Assembly: GCF_003095375.1 (NCBI RefSeq)
Contig: NZ_QEHR01000003.1
Span: forward strand, 310,001-374,000
DNA length: 64,000 bases
Origin: Marixanthomonas spongiae
GTDB taxonomy: Bacteria > Bacteroidota > Bacteroidia > Flavobacteriales > Flavobacteriaceae
Direction: 5' to 3'
The notes beneath the pieces are model-generated. The model searched no databases. It had not been told where the DNA came from and saw only the letters and a list, made by a program, of their open reading frames with translations. This document shows, in pieces, positions 35,292 to 43,073 of this stretch. The position numbers were made by a program, and so were the translations under genes. Position 1 is the first letter of the stretch. Each line of letters opens with the position of its first letter.

Positions 35292-35798
35292 TTAAAGGGT
35301 CCTGAAATATTCTAGGATTTTGCGCGCTTCATCTTCAGTCAACCCCTGGTTTGCCATTGGTGATCCGTTAAACTCGATCAACAATTGTTTTGCAACGGGG
35401 TCTTCTTTAACCATTACTTCAGGGTTTAAGATCATGTTCATAATCCACTCTGGTGAACGGCGCTCCAAAATACCTGTTGGTGCCGGCCCAATGAATTTCC
35501 TGTCGGTTTTATGGCAAGCGGTACATTTGTTCTTAAAAAGTTCTCCTCCTGCTTTTGCCATCGCCTGATCTATATCTGGGCTCAACTCTAAGTTTTTAAT
35601 AGGTCCTACACCTTTTTCGTCCAGGGTGGCTTGCTTGGAGATTGGTACTTCGTCAGCAACTGGTTTCTCTACTTTTTTCTCAGTTTTTGGTTTCTGGCCA
35701 ATTTTAATTTGGTCTTTTTCTTTTTTCTCGTCTTTACCGCCACAGCTTATCAAAGCAAGTACGGTGATTAATAAGATACTTTTAATTACGTATTTCAT
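35292..35798 (-). CDS. Monoheme cytochrome c lipoprotein
   Basis: A 168-residue lipoprotein (MKYVIKSILLITVLALISC, lipobox Cys 19), with a Lys/Glu-rich linker (about 20-60) and a class I cytochrome c domain with CTACHK and a likely axial Met in GSPMANQGLTEDEA. First gene of the nos operon and the probable electron donor to NosZ. The promoter region (35893-35956) has a perfect TAATTTTG element, a CRP/FNR box and an Rrf2-type palindrome. Confidence 0.93.
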   Translation of the reverse strand: MKYVIKSILLITVLALISCGGKDEKKEKDQIKIGQKPKTEKKVEKPVADEVPISKQATLDEKGVGPIKNLELSPDIDQAMAKAGGELFKNKCTACHKTDRKFIGPAPTGILERRSPEWIMNMILNPEVMVKEDPVAKQLLIEFNGSPMANQGLTEDEARKILEYFRTL

Positions 35799-35892
35799 AG
35801 TTTCGGGTTTGTGATTATTGTTTCGATTTATTGATTGTTTCTTTTTCTGAAATTTTAAGCACTTCTCAAAGCGTGCATTAAATTTTACATCA

Positions 35893-35900
35893 CAAAATTA
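35893..35900 (-). promoter_or_regulatory. Promoter -7 element of the nos operon
   Basis: TAATTTTG on the minus strand, a perfect TAnnTTTG match at 29.5 bp from the centre of box 3. Predicted leader about 90 nt. Confidence 0.6.
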
Positions 35901-35923
35901 AAGAGAGAAGGAAAAATAAAATA

Positions 35924-35935
35924 TGATTTTTGTCA
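35924..35935. promoter_or_regulatory. CRP/FNR-type box 3 (nos operon)
   Basis: TGATTTTTGTCA within ATATGATTTTTGTCATAT, a palindrome with 6-bp arms. Class II spacing to the nos element. It also lies about 200 bp upstream of the SpoIIAA-like gene. Confidence 0.7.
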
Positions 35936-35940
35936 TATTT

Positions 35941-35956
35941 AAGACTTGTTAGTCTT
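35941..35956. promoter_or_regulatory. Candidate Rrf2 operator, perfect palindrome
   Basis: AAGACTTGTTAGTCTT, perfect 6-bp arms AAGACT/AGTCTT. Its centre is 19 bp upstream of the box 3 centre, exactly as at nadA. The rest of the 35799-36166 gap is AT-rich, with a possible TACCTTTT element at 36128 for the rightward gene and a short AAGA-N4-TCTT repeat at 36103-36114. Confidence 0.55.
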
Positions 35957-36166
35957 TTATTAATTCCGTTCTTTTTTCATGTAAATTTTAATCGGCACCA
36001 CCCCCTTAAAAATCAATCTGTTGCATGAAGGTAACAACTAAATTGCATTCTACCTGAAGGATAAATTTTTTATCATTTTTGAAAAAAATTTAAAATTATT
36101 TTAAGATGTGTCTTTTACATTATTCCTTACCTTTTTATGATGTATAAACAATTAATCAATTACATT

Positions 36167-36526
36167 ATGATAACCATAATAAACGATATGCCAGAACCCA
36201 TTTTAGGGATTATCATGACGGGGGAAATCACCAAAGAAGATTACGACCGGCTGAACCCAATATTGGAAGATTTTGAACGCAAGCACGATACTTTTAAGTT
36301 CTACGCCGAAATGCACGATTTTAAGTGGTCAAGTGCCAAAGCCATGTGGGAAGATTTAAAAACCGACATCAAACACTTGGGAAATATACATACCGCTGCC
36401 ATTGTAACGGATAAAAAATGGATAGAAAACATTACCGATACCGCTTCGGTTATACCCAATTTAACGGCCAAGGGTTTTGATATGGACGAACGTGAACAAG
36501 CAATGGAATGGATAAAAACCGCTTAA
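36167..36526 (+). CDS. SpoIIAA-like (STAS-fold) protein
   Basis: A 119-residue cytoplasmic protein starting MITIINDMPEPILGIIMTGE; an ATG at 36137 is closer to the likely transcription start and less plausible. It matches the SpoIIAA-like layout (PF11964): ITKEDYDRLNPILEDF, WEDLKTDIKHL, TAAIVTDKKWI, and MDEREQAMEWI at the end. Function unknown; the family is often found near stress genes. It is followed by a universal stress protein with its own promoter. Confidence 0.88.
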   Translation: MITIINDMPEPILGIIMTGEITKEDYDRLNPILEDFERKHDTFKFYAEMHDFKWSSAKAMWEDLKTDIKHLGNIHTAAIVTDKKWIENITDTASVIPNLTAKGFDMDEREQAMEWIKTA

Positions 36527-36528
36527 GA

Positions 36529-36540
36529 TGATATAAATCA
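36529..36540. promoter_or_regulatory. CRP/FNR-type box 4 (universal stress protein)
   Basis: TGATATAAATCA, with TACTTTTA (36564-36571, 7 of 8) at the standard 29.5 bp. Predicted leader about 15 nt before the ATG at 36592. Confidence 0.65.
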
Positions 36541-36591
36541 TATTGAAAATTTGCAAAAGCCCTTACTTTTATAGCCTAATACACATTATTC

Positions 36592-37428
36592 ATGTTTAAC
36601 ATCTTATTACCTACCGATTTTTCAGAAAACTCCAAAAATGCCATCCGGTACGCTTTGGAATTTTTTAAGGGCAAAGCCAGTACCTTCTATTTGTTGAACG
36701 TACAAAAAACTTCCGAGTATGTTACGGCCGATGTGTTATCAGCGCCGCTGGAAAGTTCGGTTTACGATGCCGTAATGGCCGATAATAAAGCAACCATAGA
36801 CCACATTATTGCAGACTATGAAGCAGCATATAAAAATGAACCGTACCACTTTAAGGGAATAGTGGATTTTGATACGCTTCCCGAAGCCATCTCGCAAACG
36901 GTATCATCGCACAACATCGACCTGGTCGTTATGGGCTCTAATGGCGCCACTGGCTCTAAGGAAGCCTTCTTTGGCAGCAATACCCTTAAGGTAATACGGC
37001 AAGTGGATTTCCCACTGTTGATCGTACCAGAGGGTTATACCTATCAAAAACCCGATTCTGTTCTTTTTAGCGTGCATCCTGGCGATGCCCCGGAAAAAGA
37101 AAAGTTACAGCTGTTGTTCAAATTAATGGAGGTTCAGCACCAGCCACAGATTCATATTTTGAATATCGATGACGACCCACTTGCCGATACCGATGAAACT
37201 GAAAACCCGGACCTCAACGCCATTTTTAAAAATAGGGAACATACATACCACCACATAACCGGTATCCCTACTCCGGTTGCCATTAATGCTTTTGTACAAT
37301 TGGTTAAACCATCATTGCATACCATGTTCGTTAAAAAAGAAGGTTTTTTAGAACGTTTCATCTTCGGCTCTGAAACTTCGGAAATAAGCTATGGAACCCG
37401 GGTTCCACTGCTCGTCTTGCACCAATAA
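36592..37428 (+). CDS. Universal stress protein, tandem UspA domains (1)
   Basis: A 278-residue protein of two UspA domains. The first starts MFNILLPTDFSENSKNAIRY and has the ATP-binding motif G-x2-G-x9-GS in VMGSNGATGSKEAFFGSN. The second is degenerate (LFSVHPGDAPEKEKLQ) and lacks this motif. Such proteins bind ATP and help survival in anaerobic or stationary phase. Controlled by its own CRP/FNR box (36529). Neighbour of the SpoIIAA-like gene on the same strand. Confidence 0.9.
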   Translation: MFNILLPTDFSENSKNAIRYALEFFKGKASTFYLLNVQKTSEYVTADVLSAPLESSVYDAVMADNKATIDHIIADYEAAYKNEPYHFKGIVDFDTLPEAISQTVSSHNIDLVVMGSNGATGSKEAFFGSNTLKVIRQVDFPLLIVPEGYTYQKPDSVLFSVHPGDAPEKEKLQLLFKLMEVQHQPQIHILNIDDDPLADTDETENPDLNAIFKNREHTYHHITGIPTPVAINAFVQLVKPSLHTMFVKKEGFLERFIFGSETSEISYGTRVPLLVLHQ

Positions 37429-37549
37429 AACTTTGTATTGTAACAACATTAGCCTTACAAAGGTTCAATTATGTTAGATTTTATTACCGCCTATCAGTGC
37501 TTTGCCAAACTGTAATCAGTTGAAAAAACAACCCTCAAAATGAAACCGT

Positions 37550-37744
37550 TGTATAAGAACAGGCCAAAAGCGAAACTGTTTCCTATACAGAGAAGAAAGT
37601 AACGCCGAAAGCGAAAATTGAATGAATGAAATTTCGTTAAACAACGGCGTTAAATGGAACGCCAACCCAGAAACAACCCAAGGCACTGAAATGAAAGCCA
37701 ATATTAAAACACATTTAGAGGACTACCAGGTTTATTTTAAGTAA
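37550..37744 (+). pseudogene. Possible decayed small gene
   Basis: The 440-bp gap between 37429 and 37868 has coding-like traces. A 40-codon reading frame at 37622-37744 begins MNEISLNNGVKWNANPETTQ and resembles the C-terminal part of small flavobacterial exported proteins with a LNNGxKWxANxET segment. Just upstream another frame reads QAKSETVSYTEKKVTPKAK and ends in a stop, with a stop inside it too. This looks like a remnant with a frameshift and nonsense change. I cannot name the parent. Confidence 0.35.
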
Positions 37745-37794
37745 CTAAACGTTCTTTTAAAACATTAAAAATAGCAGAATTTTAACTTTTTCAA

Positions 37795-37854
37795 AAAACC
37801 GAATCCGCTTCCATAGACCTATAAAAAATTGTCTAAGAAGCGGATTTGGTTTTC
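37795..37854. terminator. Bidirectional terminator hairpin
   Basis: AACCGAATCCGCTT pairs with AAGCGGATTTGGTT (one G-U), flanked by A and T runs, directly after the decayed region and just before the end of the next stress-protein gene on the minus strand. Confidence 0.75.
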
Positions 37855-37868
37855 ATGAGCCTTTTCGC

Positions 37869-38717
37869 TTATAAAATGTCGCGCATGGCCAATACCGGTA
37901 CGGTGGCATAAACACCTAATTCCCGAACCATTGGGTTTGAAAAAATACTTCCGAAAAAAGTATGCTTCCTATTGATAAAGGCAATCATATCGCTGTTTCG
38001 GCTCTCCACGAATTTGTGCAATCCCTTTTTAACGTCCATTTTTTCCATAGTATGGTGGCTAAACTCGACATTTTCGAAGATATCTTCCAATAACGCTTTG
38101 TTGTCTTTCTGTTTCTCGCTCAGTTTATCCTTTTGTTGGATATGGAGAATACGAATGGGAGCATGGGTAAGTTTTGCTATATCAATAAGGTAATACAATT
38201 CGCGCCGTTTATAGTAGGTTTTGAAATTGGTGGGGAAAACAATTTCGTTTGGTTCTTTAAAAGCTACGTTTCCGGGAACAGCCAATACTGGACAAGCTTG
38301 GATGTTTTCCATCATATTTATGGTGTTGCTACCAAAAATCAAATCTTTGGAGTCGGTCTCGCCACGGGTACCCATAACCATAAATTCAATATCCTTTTTC
38401 CGAATAAAACGCTTGATCACATCGGTTAAAGGGCCAAATTCGCAATGAAAATGAAACCGATGCCCGGGCGAATCGTCCCTAAACTCAATTTGGGTTTTTA
38501 GCTTATCCATTTTTTCTTCTGAAGTTTTCTTAATGGCTTCATAAGCCGAATCGCTAGGCTTGGCAATCAACAGATTTTCATTTGAAAAACCTCCCAAATA
38601 AAAGGTGTTGAGGATATAAAATTCGCAATGCTCGCCCTTAAAAAGGTTCATGGCATAAGTAATGGCATTCCAAGCGTTTTTTGAGAAATCTACGGGAATT
38701 AAGACTTTCTTTTTCAT
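37869..38717 (-). CDS. Universal stress protein, tandem UspA domains (2)
   Basis: A 282-residue protein starting MKKKVLIPVDFSKNAWNAIT. First UspA domain with VMGTRGETDSKDLIFGSN (G-x2-G-x9-GS); the second domain (from about 155) lacks the motif and ends MVRELGVYATVPVLAMRDIL. Predicted ATP-binding stress protein. Promoter with box 5 (38771-38782) overlaps the 3' end of the next upstream gene. Confidence 0.9.
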   Translation of the reverse strand: MKKKVLIPVDFSKNAWNAITYAMNLFKGEHCEFYILNTFYLGGFSNENLLIAKPSDSAYEAIKKTSEEKMDKLKTQIEFRDDSPGHRFHFHCEFGPLTDVIKRFIRKKDIEFMVMGTRGETDSKDLIFGSNTINMMENIQACPVLAVPGNVAFKEPNEIVFPTNFKTYYKRRELYYLIDIAKLTHAPIRILHIQQKDKLSEKQKDNKALLEDIFENVEFSHHTMEKMDVKKGLHKFVESRNSDMIAFINRKHTFFGSIFSNPMVRELGVYATVPVLAMRDIL

Positions 38718-38770
38718 AATAGGTACAAATTTTAAATAGTAAAGTTACAAAAAGAATATGATGATGGCTA

Positions 38771-38782
38771 TGATAAAAATCA
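38771..38782. promoter_or_regulatory. CRP/FNR-type box 5 (universal stress protein)
   Basis: TGATAAAAATCA, with TAACTTTA on the minus strand (38740-38747, 7 of 8) at 29.5 bp. It overlaps the stop codon of the upstream stress-protein gene. Confidence 0.6.
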
Positions 38783-39628
38783 ATCCCTTATAGGGATGAT
38801 TAAATAAGGCACTGCTGTTGATTTGCCTATTTTTTTAACAATGGCTTCCCTAAACATACGGGCTATGGCATTGTACCGGCGGTAGACCATGACCAAGACG
38901 TCCATCCGTTCATCGACCACAAACTGCTCTATGCTTTTAGCGATGCTGTTTTGTTTGGGTACCCAATGGTTTTTTACGGTACAGTCTTCCAAGGCTTTCT
39001 TTATGCGTTTTAAATGGTACTTTTGTTGGGCATCGAGCATTTCTTTTTCGCCCACGTGGACCAAATGAACGGTAGCTTGATAAGTTTTGGCCAAATCCAG
39101 AACGGGACCAATTCCTGCCGTTGGGAAAGTATCGGTATAATCGGTGGCAAAAGCTATTTCAGCGGGTATAGTGTAGTTAATTTCCCGGGGAACCACCAGC
39201 AAAGGGGCGTTTTTAATCTTTTTTATTACCTGGATGGTGTTGCTTCCCAACAAAATATCCTCGGCGGCTGTTCGTCCTTTAGAGCCCATGACCACCATAT
39301 TGATTCCGTGTTTAACGATCAGTTTATTGGTGGCACGCACCAAAGACATAGATGTAACGATGAACTCAAATTTATGTGAATGGTTACTGGTTTCCCCATC
39401 GATGCGTTTTATAAGTGTATCGCCGTCCTTATTGGCCTCATCGTAAAGCGTATCGATTATTTTTTCTGATTTCCCTATGTCCACCCGGCTAGTAAGCGCA
39501 GAAACACTATCGGCAAAAGAATGCAACAAGTAAAAATGCACTTCTTCGTCGCCAAAAAGCTTTACAACGTAGCGTAAAGCCGCGTAGGCATTGCTTGAAA
39601 AGTCTGTAGGAACTACTATTTTTTTCAT
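38780..39628 (-). CDS. Universal stress protein, tandem UspA domains (3)
   Basis: A 282-residue protein starting MKKIVVPTDFSSNAYAALRY. First UspA domain with VMGSKGRTAAEDILLGSN; the second is degenerate (IAFATDYTDTFPTAG start). Only 17 bp behind the next stress-protein gene, so both are probably one transcript from box 6. Confidence 0.9.
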   Translation of the reverse strand: MKKIVVPTDFSSNAYAALRYVVKLFGDEEVHFYLLHSFADSVSALTSRVDIGKSEKIIDTLYDEANKDGDTLIKRIDGETSNHSHKFEFIVTSMSLVRATNKLIVKHGINMVVMGSKGRTAAEDILLGSNTIQVIKKIKNAPLLVVPREINYTIPAEIAFATDYTDTFPTAGIGPVLDLAKTYQATVHLVHVGEKEMLDAQQKYHLKRIKKALEDCTVKNHWVPKQNSIAKSIEQFVVDERMDVLVMVYRRYNAIARMFREAIVKKIGKSTAVPYLIIPIRD

Positions 39629-39645
39629 GATAACTATACTTTACT

Positions 39646-40491
39646 TTACCGGGGTACATTCTGAAATATCAAAAACGGAACCTGCACCTTTAGCCCTATT
39701 TTATCGATGGTATTGGTAAAAAGTACATTTTCCAAAAATGAACGGCGTTCGTTGACCATAACCAACATATCTATGTGTTTGTCGTTGATAAAGGCATTGA
39801 TTGTTTCTACCACATCAGTTCCTTGAGCAGTGTGGAATTCTTTTAGGTTATCTGCCAAACAGGAATCTAAAAAGGCCTTATTGTCCTGTTGCCGAAACGA
39901 TAGTTTTTCAAACTCTGAAACGTACAGAAAGTTAATGGTTGCCTTAAAGTTTTTACAAAGGGTATTAAGCAGTTTTAATTCCCTGCGCTTAAAAGGCATG
40001 AGATAAGGTGTGGAGAACAGGACTTGTTTAGGGTGCCACTCTGTATATTTTGAGGGCACCGCCAATACGGGGCAACTTACGTATTTTACCACTTGCAAGG
40101 TATTACTGCCAAACAGTAAGTCGCGGTCATCGGTATGGCCTCTTGTTCCCATGACCACGATATCGCTGTTGTCGGTTTCGGCAAGGTCGTTTACGGCATC
40201 TACAAGCGTGGCGAAAACCGCTTTGGCACTGTAGGTATGGCGTGGATTGGGCGACATCTTTTTAGTTGCTTCTAGTACGTTCTCCAATTCGGCGGTAGCA
40301 CTTTCTTCAACTTTTTCTTTGTATTCTTCAAAGAGGGAACGCGACATGTCGAGGTTGTTTTCGTACACCTCATCGGCAAATGCGTGCAACAGGGTTATTT
40401 CGCAGTGGTTGTATTTAAAAAGTTCTACGGCATAACGAATGGCATTTTGTGCATTGTCGGAAAAATCGGTAGGAATGATTATTTTTTGCAT
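39646..40491 (-). CDS. Universal stress protein, tandem UspA domains (4)
   Basis: A 281-residue protein starting MQKIIIPTDFSDNAQNAIRY. First UspA domain with VMGTRGHTDDRDLLFGSN; the second (QVLFSTPYLMPFKRRELKL start) lacks the motif. Its promoter has the best-conserved pair in the window: box TGACATTTATCA and a perfect TAACTTTG at 29.5 bp. Confidence 0.9.
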   Translation of the reverse strand: MQKIIIPTDFSDNAQNAIRYAVELFKYNHCEITLLHAFADEVYENNLDMSRSLFEEYKEKVEESATAELENVLEATKKMSPNPRHTYSAKAVFATLVDAVNDLAETDNSDIVVMGTRGHTDDRDLLFGSNTLQVVKYVSCPVLAVPSKYTEWHPKQVLFSTPYLMPFKRRELKLLNTLCKNFKATINFLYVSEFEKLSFRQQDNKAFLDSCLADNLKEFHTAQGTDVVETINAFINDKHIDMLVMVNERRSFLENVLFTNTIDKIGLKVQVPFLIFQNVPR

Positions 40492-40517
40492 AGGTAACGC
40501 TGTTTTTACAATCCAAT

Positions 40518-40525
40518 CAAAGTTA
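40518..40525 (-). promoter_or_regulatory. Promoter -7 element of stress-protein operon 3-4
   Basis: TAACTTTG on the minus strand, a perfect TAnnTTTG match, 27-34 bp before the ATG at 40491. Confidence 0.6.
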
Positions 40526-40548
40526 CTGTAAATTAAGAGAAATGGCTA

Positions 40549-40560
40549 TGACATTTATCA
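40549..40560. promoter_or_regulatory. CRP/FNR-type box 6 (stress-protein operon)
   Basis: TGACATTTATCA, centred 29.5 bp from the perfect element at 40518-40525. It is also about 70 bp upstream of the divergent small membrane protein gene. Confidence 0.7.
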
Positions 40561-40629
40561 GTTAACCTTCTGGTTTTTAGCGTAACGTTAAGATATATTC
40601 TGATAAACAATAGTTATCTTTAAGATACT

Positions 40630-40854
40630 ATGAAAATTTCTGGAATGACATATTTGATTGTAACAACAATGATACTGCTTACCGTGGTTGTGTTCTCGGT
40701 AATGAATTTTTCATTCAGTTGGGTGTTCTATCTTACCGTGATAGGGCAAATTCTTTTGGTCTTTAGTGTTTACAAGGTCTTGACCGATGCTTACTCAACC
40801 GATAAAACTTTTAAGGATTTTTACGAAGACCATCCCATTGGAAGTGAAGAATAA
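40630..40854 (+). CDS. Small two-helix membrane protein
   Basis: A 74-residue protein with two transmembrane helices (YLIVTTMILLTVVVFSVM and WVFYLTVIGQILLVFSVYKV) and an acidic C-terminal tail (FKDFYEDHPIGSEE). Divergent from the stress-protein operon. A TATCTTTA element lies at 40615-40622. Family unknown, though small proteins of this shape occur in Flavobacteriaceae stress regions. Confidence 0.7.
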   Translation: MKISGMTYLIVTTMILLTVVVFSVMNFSFSWVFYLTVIGQILLVFSVYKVLTDAYSTDKTFKDFYEDHPIGSEE

Positions 40855-40968
40855 ACCAGCCGCTGCACACCGTACTTAGACTTTTCAGGAAACAGCAGCA
40901 CTACATTTGCCAATGTCTTGGCCTTAATGAAAAAGAGCAGTGAACAAGCCCCTAATTTTCTTACCAGT

Positions 40969-41802
40969 TTATTCGTGAAGGACCAAAAAGGGGATTTTTG
41001 TGTGATAACTTATTGTTTTAGCACTTGGCTTAAATAATATACGCTGAAAGAAATTGAGGTTTTTAGCCACCATAGCAATCATATTTATCTGTTTTTTATC
41101 AACAAACTGCTGTATGGCTTCTTCCATATTAGTGGAATTGCACGAATGAAAATCGTGTTGAATATTTCCGAGGCTATGCGCTAAAAAATCTTTGTTTTTA
41201 GCTTGTATATCGTTAATGGGCAAGGTATTGCTCCCCATTTGCACAATGTGTAAAAACGAATGGTGCAGTTTTAATGCCGTTTTCAACGTAGCTATAATGC
41301 GTTTTTTATACAATAAATTAAAATCGGTAGGAAAGGCAATGTCTTTGGGCACTTCATACACCGCCTGCTCTGGGATGACCAAAACAGGGCATTTTACTTT
41401 AGTGATCACATCTCCCGTGTTGCTGCCCAATGTATATTTTTTTATGCCAGAAGCTCCTTTTGTACCCATAATAATGAGGTCTATGCGGTGTTCGGCTACT
41501 TGAGACCGTATTCCTTTAATAAAAGACCCATGTTCAATTGCAGTTTCAAACCTATGGTTGGCACCCACTTGGTGAGCAGTAATGCGTTCTTGCAATTTTA
41601 AGAGTTGGGTTTTTGCAGTGGCCTTGTTTGGGGCCGTGAACAAAACACCACTACCATGGATTTCAGGGCCCGTTTCTACACTTACGAAATCTTTAACATG
41701 CACTAAATGAAAGGTAACCCATTGCTTTTTCAATAACGAAACGGCGTAGACCTTTGCATTCCAGGCATTGTCTGAAAAATCGGTTGGTATTAATACATTC
41801 AT
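40969..41802 (-). CDS. Universal stress protein, tandem UspA domains (5)
   Basis: A 277-residue protein starting MNVLIPTDFSDNAWNAKVYA. The longer frame to 41895 runs into the promoter (element 41824-41831), so 41802 is the start. First UspA domain with IMGTKGASGIKKYTLGSN; the second (IAFPTDFNLLYKKRIIATLK) lacks the motif. It lies 116 bp downstream of the receiver-CRP regulator gene on the same strand, with its own box. Confidence 0.9.
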   Translation of the reverse strand: MNVLIPTDFSDNAWNAKVYAVSLLKKQWVTFHLVHVKDFVSVETGPEIHGSGVLFTAPNKATAKTQLLKLQERITAHQVGANHRFETAIEHGSFIKGIRSQVAEHRIDLIIMGTKGASGIKKYTLGSNTGDVITKVKCPVLVIPEQAVYEVPKDIAFPTDFNLLYKKRIIATLKTALKLHHSFLHIVQMGSNTLPINDIQAKNKDFLAHSLGNIQHDFHSCNSTNMEEAIQQFVDKKQINMIAMVAKNLNFFQRILFKPSAKTISYHTKIPFLVLHE

Positions 41803-41823
41803 CACATCGGTATCACTTTGAAA

Positions 41824-41831
41824 CAAAAGTA
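41824..41831 (-). promoter_or_regulatory. Promoter -7 element of stress protein 5
   Basis: TACTTTTG on the minus strand, a perfect TAnnTTTG match, 29.5 bp from the box 7 centre and about 22 bp before the ATG at 41802. Confidence 0.6.
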
Positions 41832-41854
41832 ACGTGATGCTATTGAGCAAAGAA

Positions 41855-41866
41855 TGACAACGGTCA
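41855..41866. promoter_or_regulatory. CRP/FNR-type box 7 (universal stress protein)
   Basis: TGACAACGGTCA, a TGAC-N4-GTCA palindrome. Its GC-rich spacer makes a chance match in AT-rich intergenic DNA less likely. Confidence 0.65.
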
Positions 41867-41917
41867 GTTTTGTGAAAAAACCTTAATCCGGTCAATTACA
41901 GATTGCTGTAAGACGGA

Positions 41918-42964
41918 TCAATTAATTTGTTTGAGCCCTTCTAAGTCGGTAATGCGTATGTTTCGGCCTTCAATTTTAATAAGGCCTTTTTTCTTGAAAC
42001 CGGACAATGTGCGTATAAGGCTCTCGGTTGCAATGCCAGCCACGCTCGCCAGATCGTAACGTGATATTTTAATGTTGTCTTCTGGGTTTTTATTGAGTAT
42101 TTCGGCAAATTGAAGAATGGTCTGTGCCGTTTTACGCCTAACCGAACTATAGGCCATTTGCAACAACTGTTCTTTTACTTCTGAAAGGGTATTGGTCAAC
42201 ACATTCATCAGTTCTAGGGACAGGTTTTTGTTTTTGCCCAATATGTCCTTGAGATCGCCTATGGCCACCCCAGCCAGTGTTACATTTTCAACCGCTGTGG
42301 CAGACTCGGTGTAGGGAACGCGCTCCATTAAGGAGGTGAATCCTAAAAAATCATCGGCTTTATAGAGGTTGGTGATCAATTCTTTTCCACTCTCGTCCAT
42401 TTTATGCGCTTTTACCACGCCTTCCAATATTAAATAGATCATCGTGGCATATTGGCCTTCGCGGTATATGGTCTCCCCTTTTTCGAAGGTAAGCTCTTTT
42501 CCGTAGTCGTCAAAAAAGTTTTTGAGTTCGTTCAGGTTCCTAACGCTGTCCTGTTCTTGGGTTGCGGTGTCGCCGTTGAACATACCCGACATTAAACGCG
42601 CCTTGGCCAGACGGCTTTCCACGGCGCTCAATAGTTCGTCTTCGTCAAAAGGTTTTGTCAAGTAGTCGTCTGCGCCAAGGTCCATCCCTTTTCTTATTTC
42701 TTTATGTTCGGTTTTTGCTGAAAGGAAAATAAAGGGAATGTGCTGGGTGCTGTCGTTCAAGGAGAGTTCATTGAGCACGCCATAACCATCTACTTCGGGC
42801 ATCATAATGTCGCAGATGATAATGTTAGGGATTTCGGTCTTTGCTTTTTCAATGCCCAATTTTCCATTTGGGGCGGTAATTACGCGGTAATCGGAAAGCG
42901 TCAATAATTCTTCGGTATTTTCGCGCAAAGCAGCATCATCTTCAATAAGCAGGATGGTATTCAT
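41918..42964 (-). CDS. Response regulator fused to a CRP/FNR transcription factor
   Basis: A 348-residue two-part regulator. Residues 1-120 are a receiver domain (LLIEDDAALRENTEEL, phospho-acceptor D52 in ICDIMMPEVDGYG, lysine in LTKPFDEDEL). Residues about 145-270 are a cNMP-binding-type beta-roll (FEKGETIYREGQYATMIYLI). Residues about 275-348 form the CRP/FNR winged helix, with recognition helix SVAGIATESLIRTLSGFKKK. E314 and R318 match FNR Glu209 and Arg213, which read TGA; the FNR serine between them is isoleucine. No FNR-like N-terminal cysteines, so no Fe-S sensor. The signal should come from phosphorylation by the adjacent PAS kinase. Confidence 0.92.
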   Translation of the reverse strand: MNTILLIEDDAALRENTEELLTLSDYRVITAPNGKLGIEKAKTEIPNIIICDIMMPEVDGYGVLNELSLNDSTQHIPFIFLSAKTEHKEIRKGMDLGADDYLTKPFDEDELLSAVESRLAKARLMSGMFNGDTATQEQDSVRNLNELKNFFDDYGKELTFEKGETIYREGQYATMIYLILEGVVKAHKMDESGKELITNLYKADDFLGFTSLMERVPYTESATAVENVTLAGVAIGDLKDILGKNKNLSLELMNVLTNTLSEVKEQLLQMAYSSVRRKTAQTILQFAEILNKNPEDNIKISRYDLASVAGIATESLIRTLSGFKKKGLIKIEGRNIRITDLEGLKQIN

Positions 42965-42983
42965 AAACTGGTTGATTTTTCGA

Positions 42984-42991
42984 TAAAGTTA
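42984..42991 (-). promoter_or_regulatory. Candidate -7 element of the receiver-CRP gene
   Basis: TAACTTTA on the minus strand (7 of 8), about 20 bp before the ATG. No TGAY-N4-RTCA box at the standard distance, so the gene seems not to be self-activated through that site. Confidence 0.4.
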
Positions 42992-43073
42992 CGTATTATT
43001 TCAAAAAGCAAAAGACTTTGTATTAATCTCGCTAAAACAATCTTAAACTCAGTCACGTACAGGTGTGCAAAAT

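Noticed and set aside
38783-38797. Palindrome ATCCCT-N3-AGGGAT next to box 5
   Set aside because: It lies in the last codons of a stress-protein gene and its distance to the box differs from the 19 bp of the Rrf2-type sites; no second copy found.
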